Source: Amaranthus tricolor (taxonomy: Eukaryota; Streptophyta; Magnoliopsida; Caryophyllales; Amaranthaceae). From it: a stretch of 64,000 nucleotides of DNA. Each line of letters begins with the position of its first letter. Within the stretch, counting starts at the first letter, position 1. The position numbers and the translations under genes are program-made. The stretch spans positions 21,379,695-21,443,694 of the forward strand of contig NC_080061.1 of assembly GCF_026212465.1 (NCBI RefSeq). The letters are read 5' to 3'. This document shows positions 40,905 through 53,188 of this stretch, in pieces. The notes beneath the pieces are model-generated. The model made no database searches and was not told the DNA's origin. It saw nothing but the letters and a program-made list of their open reading frames with translations.

Positions 40905-42212
40905 TTGTTGATATTCATCGATCATTGTTCATTCTTCATTGATCATTGATCGTTCTTCATTCTTCATCGTTCATTCTTCAATGATCATTGATCCTTGTTC
41001 ATTATGCATCTTTCATTCTTCATTGATCATTGATCCTTGTTCATTTTTCATCGTTCATTCTTCATTGATCATTGATCCTTGTTCATTCTACATCGTTCAT
41101 TCTTCAATGATCATTGATCCTTGTTCATTATGCATCGTTCATTTTTCATTGATCATTGATCCTTTTTCATTCTTCATCGTTCAATCTTCAATGATCATTG
41201 ATCCTGGTACATTCTTCATCATTCATTCTTCATTGATCATTGATCCTTGTTCATTCTTCATCGTTTATTCTTCAATGATCATTGATCCTTGTTCATTATG
41301 CATCGTTCATTCTTCATAGATCATTGATCCTTGTTCATTCTTCATCGTTCATTCTTCAATGATCATTGATCCTTGTTCATTATGCATCTTTTATTCTTCA
41401 CTGATCATTAATCCTTGTTCATTATACATCGTTCATTCTTCATTGATCATTGATCCTTGTTCATTCTTCATCGTTCATTCTTCAATGATCATTGATCCTG
41501 GTACATTCTTCATCGTTCATTGTTCATTGATCATTGATCCTTGTTCATTCTTCATCTTTCATACTTCAATGATCATTGATCCTTGTTAATTATGCATCGT
41601 TCATTCTTCATTGATCTTTGATCCTTGTTCATTCTTCATCGTTCATTGTTCATTTATCATTGATCCTTGTTCTTTCTTTATCGTTCATTCTTCAATGACC
41701 ATTGATCCTTGTTCATTATGCATCGTTCATTCTTCTTTGATCATTGATCCTTGTTCATTCTTCATCGTTCATTCTTCAATGATCATTGATCCTTGTTCAT
41801 TATGCATCGTTCATTTTTCATTGATCATTGAGCCTTGTTCATTCTTCATCGTTCATTCTTCATTGATCATTGATCCTTGTTCATTCTTCATCGTTCATTC
41901 TTCAATGATCATTGATCCTTGTTCATTCTGCATCGTTCATTCTTCATTGATCATTGTTCCTTGTTCATTCTTCATCGTTCATTCTTCATTGATCATTGAT
42001 GCTTGTTCATTCTTCATCGTTCATTCTTCAATGATCATTGATCCTGGTACATTCTTCATCGTTCATTCTTCATTCATCATTGATCCTTGTTCATTCTTCA
42101 TCGTTCATTCTTCAATGATCATTGATCCTTGTTCATCGTTCATTCTTCATTGATCAATTATCCTTTTTCATTCTTCATCATTCATACTTCAATGATCATT
42201 GATCATTGAGCC
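40905..42212 (+). repeat. Block E HOR unit 3 of 3, 1,308 bp
   Basis: This is the third 1,308-bp unit, practically identical to the second. Such identity in neutral repeats means very recent amplification or conversion, or a duplicated assembly path. Raw long reads spanning more than 4 kb would separate these. Confidence 0.92.
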
Positions 42213-44500
42213 TTGTTGATATTCATCGATCATTGTTCATTCTTCATTGATCATTGATCGTTCTTCATTCTTCATCGTTCATTCTTCAATGATCATTGAT
42301 CCTTGTTCATTATGCATCTTTCATTCTTCATTGATCATTGATCCTTGTTCATTTTTCATCGTTCATTCTTCATTGATCATTGATCCTTGTTCATTCTACA
42401 TCGTTCATTCTTCAATGATCATTGATCCTTGTTCATTATGCATCGTTCATTTTTCATTGATCATTGATCCTTTTTCATTCTTCATCGTTCAATCTTCAAT
42501 GATCATTGATCCTGGTACATTCTTCATCATTCATTCTTCATTGATCATTGATCCTTGTTCATTCTTCATCGTTTATTCTTCAATGATCATTGATCCTTGT
42601 TCATTATGCATCGTTCATTCTTCATAGATCATTAATCCTTGTTCATTCTTAATCGTTCATTCTTCATTGATCATTGATCCTTGTTAATTTTACGTCGTTC
42701 ATTCTTCATTGATCATTGATCCTTGTTCATTCTTTATCGTTCATTCTTCAATGATCATTGATCCTTATACATTCTTCATCGTTCATTCTTCATTTATGAT
42801 TGATCCTTGTTCATTATGCATCGTTGATTCTTCATTGATCATTGATCCTTGTTCATTCTTCATCGTTCATTCTTCAATGATCATTGATCCTTGTTCATTA
42901 TGCATCTTTTATTCTTCATTGATCATTAATCCTTGTTCATTATACATCGTTCATTCTTCATTGATCATTGATCCTTGTTCATTCTTCATCGTTCATTCTT
43001 CATCGTTCATTCTTCAATGATCATTGATCCTGGTACATTCTTCATCGTTCATTGTTCATTGATCATTGATCCTTGTTCATTCTTCATCTTTCATACTTCA
43101 ATGATCATTGATCCTTGTTAATTATGCATCGTTCATTCTTCATTGATCTTTGATCCTTGTTCATTCTTCATCGTTCATTGTTCATTTATCATTGATCCTT
43201 GTTCTTTCTTTATCGTTCATTCTTCAATGACCATTGATCCTTGTTCATTATGCATCGTTCATTCTTCATTGATCATTGATCCTTGTTCATTCTTCATCGT
43301 TCATTCTTCAATGATCATTGATCCTTGTTCATTATGCATCGTTCATTTTTCATTGATCATTGAGCCTTGTTCATTCTTCATCGTTCATTCTTCATTGATC
43401 ATTGATCCTTGTTCATTCTTCATCGTTCATTCTTCAATTATGAATGATCGTTGAACATTATTCATCGTTCATTCTTCATTGATCATTGATCCTTCTTGAT
43501 TCTTAATCGTTCATTTTTCAATGATCATTGATCCTTGTTCATTATGCATCGTTCATTCTTCATTGATCTTTGATCCTTGTTCATTCTTCATCGTTCATTG
43601 TTCATTTATCATTGATCCTTGTTCTTTCTTTATCGTTCATTCTTCAATGACCATTGATCCTTGTTCATTATGCATCGTTCATTCTTCATTGATCATTGAT
43701 CCTTGTTCATTCTTCATCGTTCATTCTTCAATGATCATTGATCCTTGTTCATTATGCATCGTTCATTTTTCATTGATCATTGAGCCTTGTTCATTCTTCA
43801 TCGTTCATTCTTCATTGATCATTGATCCTTGTTCATTCTTCATCGTTCATTCTTCAATTATGAATGATCGTTGAACATTATTCATCGTTCATTCTTCATT
43901 GATCATTGATCCTTCTTGATTCTTAATCGTTCATTTTTCAATGATCATTGATCCTTGTTCATTATGCATCGTTCATTCTTCATTGATCATTGATCCTTGT
44001 TCATTCTTAATCGTACATTCTTCAATGGTCATTGATCCTTGTACATTATTCATCGTTCATTCTTCATTGATCATTGATCGTTGTTCATCCTTCATCGTTC
44101 ATTCTTCAATGATCATTGATCCTTGTTCATTATGCATCTTTTATTCTTCATTGATCATTAATCGTTTTTCATTATACATCGTTCATTCTTCATTGATCAT
44201 TGATCCTTGTTCATTCTTCATCGTTCATTCTTCAATGATCATTGATCCTGGTACATTCTTCATCGTTTATTGTTCATTGATCATTGATCCTTGTTCATTG
44301 TTCATCGTTCATACTTCAATGATCATTGATCCTTGTTAATTATGCATCGTTCATTCTTCATTGATCATTGATCCTTGTTCATTCTTCATCGTTCATTCTT
44401 CAATGATCATTGATCCTTGTTCATCGTTCATTCTTCATTGATCAATTATCCTTTTTCATTCTTCATCATTCATACTTCAATGATCATTGATCATTGAGCC
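42213..44500 (+). repeat. Chimeric E/C unit, 2,288 bp
   Basis: The unit starts as an E unit and includes part of the long-form segment (about 42,670-42,880). It has a 14-bp expansion near 42,990-43,010, then a perfect 420-bp duplication. From about 43,430 it switches to block C-type monomers (ATGATCGTTGAACATT, CTTGATTCTTAATCG, then the ATGGTCATTG series). It returns to E sequence near 44,340. This is E sequence with a block C insert. Confidence 0.83.
43141..43980 (+). repeat. Perfect 420-bp tandem duplication
   Basis: The segments 43,141-43,560 and 43,561-43,980 read identically base for base: ten monomer lengths repeated once. The duplicated segment itself crosses the E-to-C switch near 43,430, so the chimeric joint came first and the duplication followed. 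Divergence resumes immediately after 43,980 with the second copy's continuation. Confidence 0.95.
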
Positions 44501-46018
44501 TTGTTGATATTCATCGATCATTGTTCATTCTGCATTGATCATTGATCGTTCTTCATTCTTCATCGTTCATTCTTCAATGATCATTGATCCTTGTTCATTA
44601 TGCATCTTTCATTCTTCATTGATCATTGATCCTTGTTCATTTTTCATCGTTCATTCTTCATTGATCATTGATCCTTGTTCATTCTACATCGTTCATTCTT
44701 CAATGATCATTGATCCTTGTTCATTATGCATCGTTCATTCTTCATTGATCATTGATCCTTTTTCATTCTTCATCGTTCAATCTTCAATGATCATTGATCC
44801 TGGTACATTCTTCATCATTCATTCTTCATTGATCATTGATCCTTGTTCATTCTTCATCGTTTATTCTTCAATGATCATTGATCCTTGTTCATTATGCATC
44901 GTTCATTCTTCATAGATCATTGATCCTTGTTCATTCTTAATCGTTCATTCTTCATTGATCATTGATCCTTATTCATTTTACGTCGTTCATTCTTCATTGA
45001 TCATTGATCCTTGTTCATTCTTTATCGTTCATTCTTCAATGATCATTGATCCTTATACATTCTTCATCGTTCATTCTTCATTTATGATTGATCCTTGTTC
45101 ATTATGCATCGTTAATTCTTCATTGATCATTGATCCTTGTTCATTCTTCATCGTTCATTCTTCAATGATCATTGATCCTTGTTCATTATGCATCTTTTAT
45201 TCTTCATTGATCATTAATCCTTGTTCATTATACATCGTTCATTCTTCATTGATCATTGATCCTTGTTCATTCTTCATCGTTCATTCTTCAATGATCATTG
45301 ATCCTGGTACATTCTTCATCGTTCATTGTTCATTGATCATTGATCCTTGTTCATTCTTCATCTTTCATACTTCATTGATCATTGATCGTTGTTAATTATG
45401 CATCGTTCATTCTTCATTGATCTTTGATCCTTGTTCATTCTTCATCGTTCATTGTTCATTTATCATTGATCCTTGTTCTTTCTTTATCGTTCATTCTTCA
45501 ATGACCATTGATCCTTGTTAATTATGCATCGTTCATTCTTCATTGATCATTGATCCTTGTTCATTCTTCATCGTTCATTCTTCAATGATCATTGATCCTT
45601 GTTCATTATGCATCGTTCATTTTTCATTGATCATTGAGCCTTGTTCATTCTTCATCGTTCATTCTTCATTGATCATTGATCCTTGTTCATTCTTCATCGT
45701 TCATTCTTCAATGATCATTGATCCTTGTTCATTCTGCATCGTTCATTCTTCATTGATCATTGTTCCTTGTTCATTCTTCATCGTTCATTCTTCATTGATC
45801 ATTGATGCTTGTTCATTCTTCATCGTTCATTCTTCAATGATCATTGATCCTGGTACATTCTTCATCGTTCATTCTTCATTCATCATTGATCCTTGTTCAT
45901 TCTTCATCGTTCATTCTTCAATGATCATTGATCCTTGTTCATCGTTCATTCTTCATTGATCAATTATCCTTTTTCATTCTTCATCATTCATACTTCAATG
46001 ATCATTGATCATTGAGCC
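44501..46018 (+). repeat. Block E HOR unit, long form, 1,518 bp
   Basis: This unit has the same length as the long form at 36,771-38,288 and the same five-monomer segment (about 44,955-45,164). Substitutions such as TCTGCATTG near 44,530 and GTTAATTATGC near 45,517 set it apart, so it is less homogenised than the 1,308-bp trio. Confidence 0.87.
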
Positions 46019-46661
46019 TTGTTGATATTCATCGATCATTGTTCATTCTTCATTGATCATTGATCGTTCTTCATTCTTCATCGTTCATTCTTCAATGATC
46101 ATTGATCCTTGTTCATTATACATCTTTCATTCTTCATTGATCATTGATCCTTGTTCATTTTTCATCGTTCATTCTTCATTGATCATTGATCCTTGTTCAT
46201 TCTACATCGTTCATTCTTCAATGATCATTGATCCTTGTTCATTATGCATCGTTCATTCTTCATTGATCATTGATCCTTGTTCATTCTTCATCGTTCATTC
46301 TTCATTGATCATTGATCCTTGTTCATTCCATATCGTTCATTCTTCAATGATCATTGATCCTTGTTCATTATGCATCGTTCATTCTTCATTGATCATTGAT
46401 CCTTGTTCATTCTTCATCGTTGATTCTTCAATGATCATTGATCCTAGTACATTCTTCATCGTTCATTGTTCATTGATCATTGATCCTTGTTCATTCTTCA
46501 TCGTTCATTCTTCAATGATCATTGATCCTGGTACATTCTTCATCGTTCATTCATCATTGATCATTGATCCTTGTACATTCTTCATTGTTCATTCTTCAAT
46601 GATCATTGATCCTTGTTCATTATTCATCGTTCATTCTTCTTTGATCATTGATCATTGATCC
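46019..46661 (+). repeat. Terminal partial block E unit
   Basis: The unit starts as E (marker TTGATATTCATCG). After about 46,250 it follows monomers like 26,420-26,830, including the TTCCATATCG variant of TTCTATATCG. Its 643-bp length to the next marker is again 6 modulo 7. Confidence 0.82.
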
Positions 46662-47740
46662 TTGTTGATATTCTTCGATCATTGTTCAACGATCATTGAT
46701 CCTTGTTTATTATGCATCGTTCATTCTTCATTGATCATTGATCCTTGTTCATTCTTCATCGTTCATTCTTCATTGATCATTGATCCTTGTTCATTCTTCA
46801 TCGTTCATTCGTCATTGATCATTGATCCTTGTTCATTCTTCATCGTTTATTCTTCATTGATCATTGATCGTTGTTCATTCTTCATCGTTCATTCTTCAAT
46901 GATCATTGATCCTTGTTCATTATGCATAGTTCATTCTTCATTGATCATTGATCCTTTTTCATTCTTCATCGTTCAATCTTCAATGATCATTGATCCTGGT
47001 ATATTCTTCATCATTCATTCTTCATTGATCATTGATTCTTGTTCGTTCTTCATCGTTCATTTTTCAATGATCATTGATCCTTGTTCATTATGCATCGTTC
47101 ATTCTTCATTGATCATTGATCCTTGTTCATTCTTTATCGTTCATTCTTCATTGATCATTGATCCTTGTTCATTATACGTTGTTCATTCTTCATTGATCAT
47201 TGATCCTTGTTCATTCTTCATCGTTCATTCTTCAATGATCCTTGATCCTGGTACATTCTTCATCGTTCATTCTTCATTGATCATTGATCATTGTTCATTC
47301 TTTATCGTTCATTCTTCAATGATCATTGATCCTTATACATTCTTCATCGTTCATTCTTCATTTATCATTGATCCTTGTTCATTATGCATCGTTCATTCTT
47401 CATTGATCATTGATCCTTGTTCATTCTTCATCGTTCATTCTTCAATTATGATTGATCGTTGAACATTATTCATCGTTCATTCTTCATTGATCATTCTTCC
47501 TTCTTGATTCTTAATCGTTCATTTTTCAATGATCATTGATCCTTGTTCATTATGCATCGTTCATTCTTCATTGATCATTGATCCTTGTTCATTCTTAATC
47601 GTACATTCTTCAATGGTCATTGATCCTTGTACATTATTCATCATTCATTCTTCATTGATCATTGATCCTTGTTCATTCTTCATCGTTCATTCTTTGTTGA
47701 CCATTGATCCTTCTTCATTCTTCAAAGATCATTGATCCTT
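46662..47740 (+). repeat. Detached block C-like segment
   Basis: After the last TTCTTC-type slip marker (46,662), the order of variant monomers follows block C (compare 18,100-19,100 and 23,990-25,100). The shared order is the GGTATATTC/GGTACATTC type, GATTCTTGTTCG, ATTATACG, ATGATCCTTGATCC, CTTATACATTC, then ATGATCGTTGAACATT and the ATGGTCATTG series. It lacks the 28-bp monomer and the 126-bp duplication of later C units, so it looks like an older or independently sampled C unit. Confidence 0.8.
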
Positions 47741-50700
47741 GTTCATTCTTCATCGTTTATTCTTCATTGATCATTGATCCTTGTTCATTCTTCATCGTTC
47801 ATTCGTCATTGATCATTGATCCTTGTTCATTCTTCATCGTTCATTCTTCATTGATCATTGATTCTTGTTAATTCTTCATCGTTCATTCTTCATTGATCAT
47901 TCATCCTTGTTCATTCTTCATCGTTCATTATTCATTGAACAAATATCCTTGTTCATTATTCATCGTTCATTCGTCATTGATCATTGATCCTTGTTCATTC
48001 TTCTTTGATCATTGATTATTGTTCGTTCTTCATAGTTAATTCTTCATTGATCATTGATCCTTGTTCATTCTTCATCGTTCATTCTTCATTGATCATTGAT
48101 CCTTGTTCATTCTTCATCGTTCATTCGTCATTGATCATTGATCCTTGTTCATTCTTCATCGTTCATTCTTCATTGATCATTGATTCTTGTTGATTCTTCA
48201 TCGTTCATTCTTCATTGATCATTCATCCTTGTTCATTCTTCATCGTTCATTATTCATTGAACAAATATCCTTGTTCATTATTCATCGTTCATTCGTCATT
48301 GATCATTGATCCTTGTTCATTCTTCATCATTCATTCGTCATTGATCATTGATCCTTGTTCATTCTTAATCGTTCATTCTTCATTGATCATTGATCCTTAT
48401 TAATTCTTCATCGTTCATTCTTCATTGATCATTGATCCTTGTTCATTCTTCATCGTTCATTCGTCATTAATCATTGATCCTTGTTCATTCTTCATCGTTC
48501 ATTATTCATTGATCAAATATCCTTGTACATTATTCATCCTTCATTCGTCATTGATCATTGATCCTTGTTCATTCTTCATCGTTCATTCTTCGTTGATCAT
48601 TGATCCTTGTTCATTCTTCATCGTTCATTCGTCATTGATCATTGATCCTTGTTCATTCTTCATCGTTCATTCTTCATTGATCATTCATCCTTGTTCATTC
48701 TTCATCGTTCATTCTTCATTGATCATTGATCCTTGTTCATTCTTCATCGTTCATTATTCATTGAACAAATATCCTTGTTCATTATTCATCGTTCATTCGT
48801 CATTAATCATTGATCCTTGTTCATTCTTCATCATTCATTCGTCATTGATCATTGATCCTTGTTCATTCTTCATCGTTCATTCTTCATTGATAATTGATCC
48901 TTGTTCATTCTTCATCGTTCATTCTTCATTGATCATTGATCCTTGTTCATTCTTCATCGTTTATTCTTTATTGACCATTGATCCTGGTTCATTCTTCAAT
49001 GATCATTGATCCTTGTTCATTCTTCATCGTTTATTCTTCATTGATCATTGATCCTTGTTCATTCTTCATCGTTCATTCGTCATTGATCATTGATCCTTGT
49101 TCATTTTTCATCGTTCATTCTTCATTGATCATTGATCCTTGTTCATTCTTCATCGTTCATTCTTCATTGATCATTGATCCTTGTTCATTCTTCATCGTTC
49201 ATTCTTCATTGATCATTGAACCTTGTTCATTCTTCATCGTTCATTATTCATTGAACAAATATCCTTGTTCATTATTCATCGTTCATTCGTCATTAACCAT
49301 TGATCCTTGTTCATTTTTCATCGTTTATTCTTCATTGATCATTGATCCTTGTTCATTCTTCATCGTTCATTCTTCATTGATCATTTATCCTTGTTCATTA
49401 TTCATCGTTCATTCATCATTGATCATCGATCCTTGTTCATTCTTCATCATTCATTCTTTATTGATCATTCATCCTTGTTCATTCTTCATCGTTCATTCGT
49501 CAATGGTCATTGATCGTTGTTCATTATTCATCGCTCATTCTTCATTGGTCATTGATCCTTGTTCATTCTTCATCGTTCATTCTTCATTGATCATTGATTC
49601 TTTTTCGTTCTTCATAGTTAATTCTTCATTGATCATTGATCCTTGTTCATTCTTCATGGTTCATTCGTCATTGATCATTGATCCTTGTTCATTCTTCATC
49701 GTTCATTATTCATTGATCAAATATACTTGTTCATTATTCATCGTTCATTCGTCATTGATCATTGATCCTTGTTTATTCTTCATCGTTCATTCTTCGTTGA
49801 TCCTTGATTCTTTTTCTTTCTTCATAGTTAATTCTTCATTGATCATTGATCCTTGTTCTTTCTTCATTGTTCATTCGTCATTGATCATTGATCCTTGTTC
49901 ATTCATCATCGTTCATTCGTCATTGATCATTGATCCTTGTTCATTCTTCATCGTTCATTCTTCTTTGATCATTGATTATTGTTCGTTCTTCATAGTTAAT
50001 TCTTCATTGATCATTGATCCTTGTTCATTCTTCATCGTTCATTCTTCATTGATCATTGATCCTTGTTCATTCTTCATCGTTCATTCGTCATTGATCATTG
50101 ATCCTTGTTCATTCTTCATCGTTCATTCTTCATTGATCATTGATTCTTGTTAATTCTTCATCGTTCATTCTTCATTGATCATTGATCCTTGTTCATTCTT
50201 CATCGTTCATTATTCATTGATCAAATATCCTTGTTCATTATTCATCGTTCATTCGTCATTGATCATTGATCCTTGTTCATTCTTCATCGTTCATTCGTCA
50301 TTGATCATTGATCCTTGTTCATTCTTCATCGTTCATTCTTCATTGATCATTGATCCTTGTTAAATCTTCATCGTTCATTCTTCATTGATCATTGATCCTT
50401 GTTCATTCTTCATTGATCATTGATCCTTGTTCATTCTTCATCGTTCATTCGTCATTAATCATTGATCCTTGTTCATTCTTCATCGTTCATTATTCATTGA
50501 TCAAATATCCTTGTTCATTATTCATCGTTCATTCGTCATTGATCATTGATCCTTGTTCATTCTTCATCGTTCATTCTTCGTTGATCATTGATCGTTGTTC
50601 ATTCTTCATCGTTCATTCTTCATTGATCATTCATCCTTGTTCATTCTTCATCGTTCATTCTTCATTGATCATTCATCCTTGTTCATTCTTCATCGTTCAT

Positions 50701-51594
50701 TATTCATTGAACAAATATCCTTGTTCATTATTCATCGTTCATTCGTCATTGATCATTGATCCTTGTTCATTCTTCATCATTCATTCGTCATTGATCATTG
50801 ATCCTTGTTCATTCTTAATCGTTCATTCTTCATTGATCATTGATCCTTGTTAATTCTTCATCGTTCATTCTTCATTGATCATTGATCCTTGTTCATTCTT
50901 CATCGTTCATTATTCATTGATCAAATATCCTTGTTCATTATTCATCGTTCATTCGTCATTGATCATTGATCCTTGTTCATTCTTCATCGTTCATTCTTCG
51001 TTGATCATTGATCCTTGTTCATTCTTCATCGTTCATTCGTCATTGATCATTGATCCATGTTCATTCTTCATCGTTCATTCTTCATTGATCATTCATCCTT
51101 GTTCATTCTTCATCGTTCATTCTTCATTGATTATTGATCCTTGTTCATTCTTCATCGTTCATTATTCATGGAACAAATATCCTTGTTCATTATTCATCGT
51201 TCATTCTTCATTGATCATTGATCCTTGTTCATTCTTCATCGTTCATTCTTCATTGATCATTGATCCTTGTTCATTCTTCATCGTTCATTCTTCATTGATC
51301 ATTGAACCTTGTTCATTCTTAATCGTTCTTTATCCATTGAACAAATATCCTTGTTCATTATTCATCGTTCATTCGTCATTAACCATTGATCCTTGTTCAT
51401 TTTTCATCGTTTATTCTTCATTGATCATTGATCCTTGTTCATTCTTCATCGTTCATTCTTCATTGATCATTTATCCTTGTTCATTATTCATCGTTCATTC
51501 GTCATTGATCATTGATCCTTGTTCATTCTTCATCATTCATTCTTCATTGATCATTCATCCTTGTTCATTCTTCATCGTTCATTCGTCATTGATC
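47741..51594 (+). repeat. Block F, nearly uniform monomers
   Basis: Most monomers here are the plain type with CTTCATTGATC and TTCTTCATCG. They are interrupted every few monomers by one reading TGAACAAATATCC or TGATCAAATATCC, followed by ATTATTCATCG. No slip marker is present. Internal offsets are multiples of 7: 1,960 bp (48,001 to 49,961) and 2,086 bp (49,295 to 51,381). The ATG-type monomer (CTTCAATGATC) that alternates in the other blocks is almost absent. Confidence 0.88.
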
Positions 51595-51807
51595 ATTGAT
51601 CCTTGTTCATTCTTCATCGTTCATTCTTCATTGAGCATTGATCCTTGTTAATTCTTCATCGTTCATTTAAATCATTGATCCTTGTACATTCTTAATCGTT
51701 AATTCTTCAATGATCATTGATCCTGGTTCATTTTTCATCGTTCATTCTTTATTAATCATTGATCCTTGTTCATTCTTTATCGTTCATTCTTCAATGATCA
51801 TTGATCC

Positions 51808-51880
51808 TTGTTGATTATTCATCGATCATTGTTCAAAGATCATTGATCCGTGTTCATTATGCATCAATTCATTCTTCATT
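51808..51880 (+). repeat. Block G marker group (representative)
   Basis: GATCCTT, GTTGATT, ATTCATC, GATCATT, GTTCAAA (usually GTTCAAC), GATCATT, GATCCGT (usually GATCCTT), GTTCATT, ATGCATC, then the 8-bp AATTCATT. The first half keeps the base missing from the block A marker. The AATTCATT word adds +1 to the register. The AATTC word recurs in the first 3,236-bp copy near 51,866, 52,692, 53,248, 53,500, 54,047, 54,551 and 54,686, and at the same places in the second copy. Confidence 0.9.
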
Positions 51881-52852
51881 GATCATTGATCCTTGTTCAT
51901 TCTACATCGTTCATTCTTCAATGATCATTGATCCTTGTACATTCTTCAATGATAATTGATCCTTGTTCATTTTTCATCGTTCATTCTTCATTGATCATTG
52001 ATCCTTGTTCATTCTTCATCGTTCATTCTTCAATGATCATTGATCCTTGTTCTTTATTCATCGATGATTGTTCAATGATCATTGATCCTTGTTTATTATT
52101 CATCGTTCATTGTTCAATGATCATTGATTCTTGTACATTCTTCATCGTTCATTCGTCAATGGTCATTGATCATTGTTCATTATTCATCGCTCATTCTTCA
52201 TTGGTCATTGATCCTTGTTCATTCTTCATCGTTCATTCTTCAATGGTCATTGATCCTTGTTGATTGTTCATCGATCATTGTTCAAAGATCATTTATCCTT
52301 GTTCATTCTTCATCTTTCATTCTTCATTGATCATTTATCCTTGTTCATTCTTCATCGTTCATTCTTCAATGATCATTGATCCTGGTTCATTATTCATCGA
52401 TCATTGTTCAATGTTCATTGATCCTTGTTCATTATTCATCGTTCATTCTTAAATGATTAAATATCCTTGTTCATTCTTTATCGTTCATTGTTTAATGATC
52501 ATTGATCCTTGTACATTCTTAATCGTTAATTCTTCAATGATCGTTGATCCTGGTTCATTATTCATCCTTCATTCTTTATTAATCATTGATCCTTGTTCAT
52601 TCTTTATCGTTCATTCTTCAATGATCATTGATCCTTGTTGATTATTCATCGATCATTGTTCAACGATCATTGAACCTTGTTCATTATGCATCAATTCGTT
52701 CTTCATTGATCATTGATCATTGATCCTTGTACATTCTTCATCGTTCATTCGTCAATGGTCATTGATCGTTGTTCATTATTCATCGCTCATTCTTCATTGG
52801 TCATTGATCCTTGTTCATTCTTCATCGTTCATTCTTCAATGGTCATTGATCC

Positions 52853-53188
52853 TTGTTCATTATTCATCGATCATTGCTCAATGATCATTGATCCTTGTTC
52901 ATTATTCCTCATTCTTTCTTAAATGATTATTGATACTTGTTTATTCTTCAACTTTCATTCTTCATTGATCATTGATCCTTGTTCATTCTTCATCGTTCAT
53001 TCTTCAATGATCATTGATCCTTGTTCATTATTCATCGATCATTGCTCAATGATCATTGATCCTTGTTCATTATTCCTCATTCTTTCTTAAATGATTATTG
53101 ATACTTGTTTATTCTTCAACTTTCATTCTTCATTGATCATTGATCCTTGTTCATTCTTCATCGTTCATTCTTCAATGATCATTGATCC
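52853..53188 (+). repeat. 168-bp tandem duplication inside block G HOR
   Basis: Four monomer lengths (168 bp), containing the variant ATTATTCCTCATTC and CTTAAATGATTATTG, occur twice in succession (ATTATTCCTC at 52,901 and 53,069). The same pair is in the second 3,236-bp copy near 56,089-56,424, so it predates that duplication. Confidence 0.9.

Larger units (their letters stand above)
34140..46661 (+). repeat. HOR block E
   Basis: This block is made of a 1,308-bp unit and a 1,518-bp long form. Markers here read TTGATATTCATCG and are followed by GTTCATT, not GTTCAAC. They begin at 35,477, 36,771, 38,289, 39,597, 40,905, 42,213, 44,501 and 46,019. Signatures are CATCTTTCATAC, TTGATCTTTGATCC, TTCTGCATCG, and a 35-bp monomer (7 bp missing, GTTCATCGTTCATTC) about 80 bp upstream of each marker. 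Interval lengths of 1,294, 1,308, 1,518 and 2,288 are all 6 modulo 7. Confidence 0.9.

Noticed and set aside
48978..50153. Longest open frame, 391 codons with a 14-residue repeat, as a possible repeat protein
   Set aside because: It is the in-phase frame of plain block F monomers, starts at a TTG inside a monomer, and ends at a point mutation. The same frame is open wherever the monomer is intact. Indels of 7 and 14 bp break it throughout the window, so there is no sign of selection on the frame.
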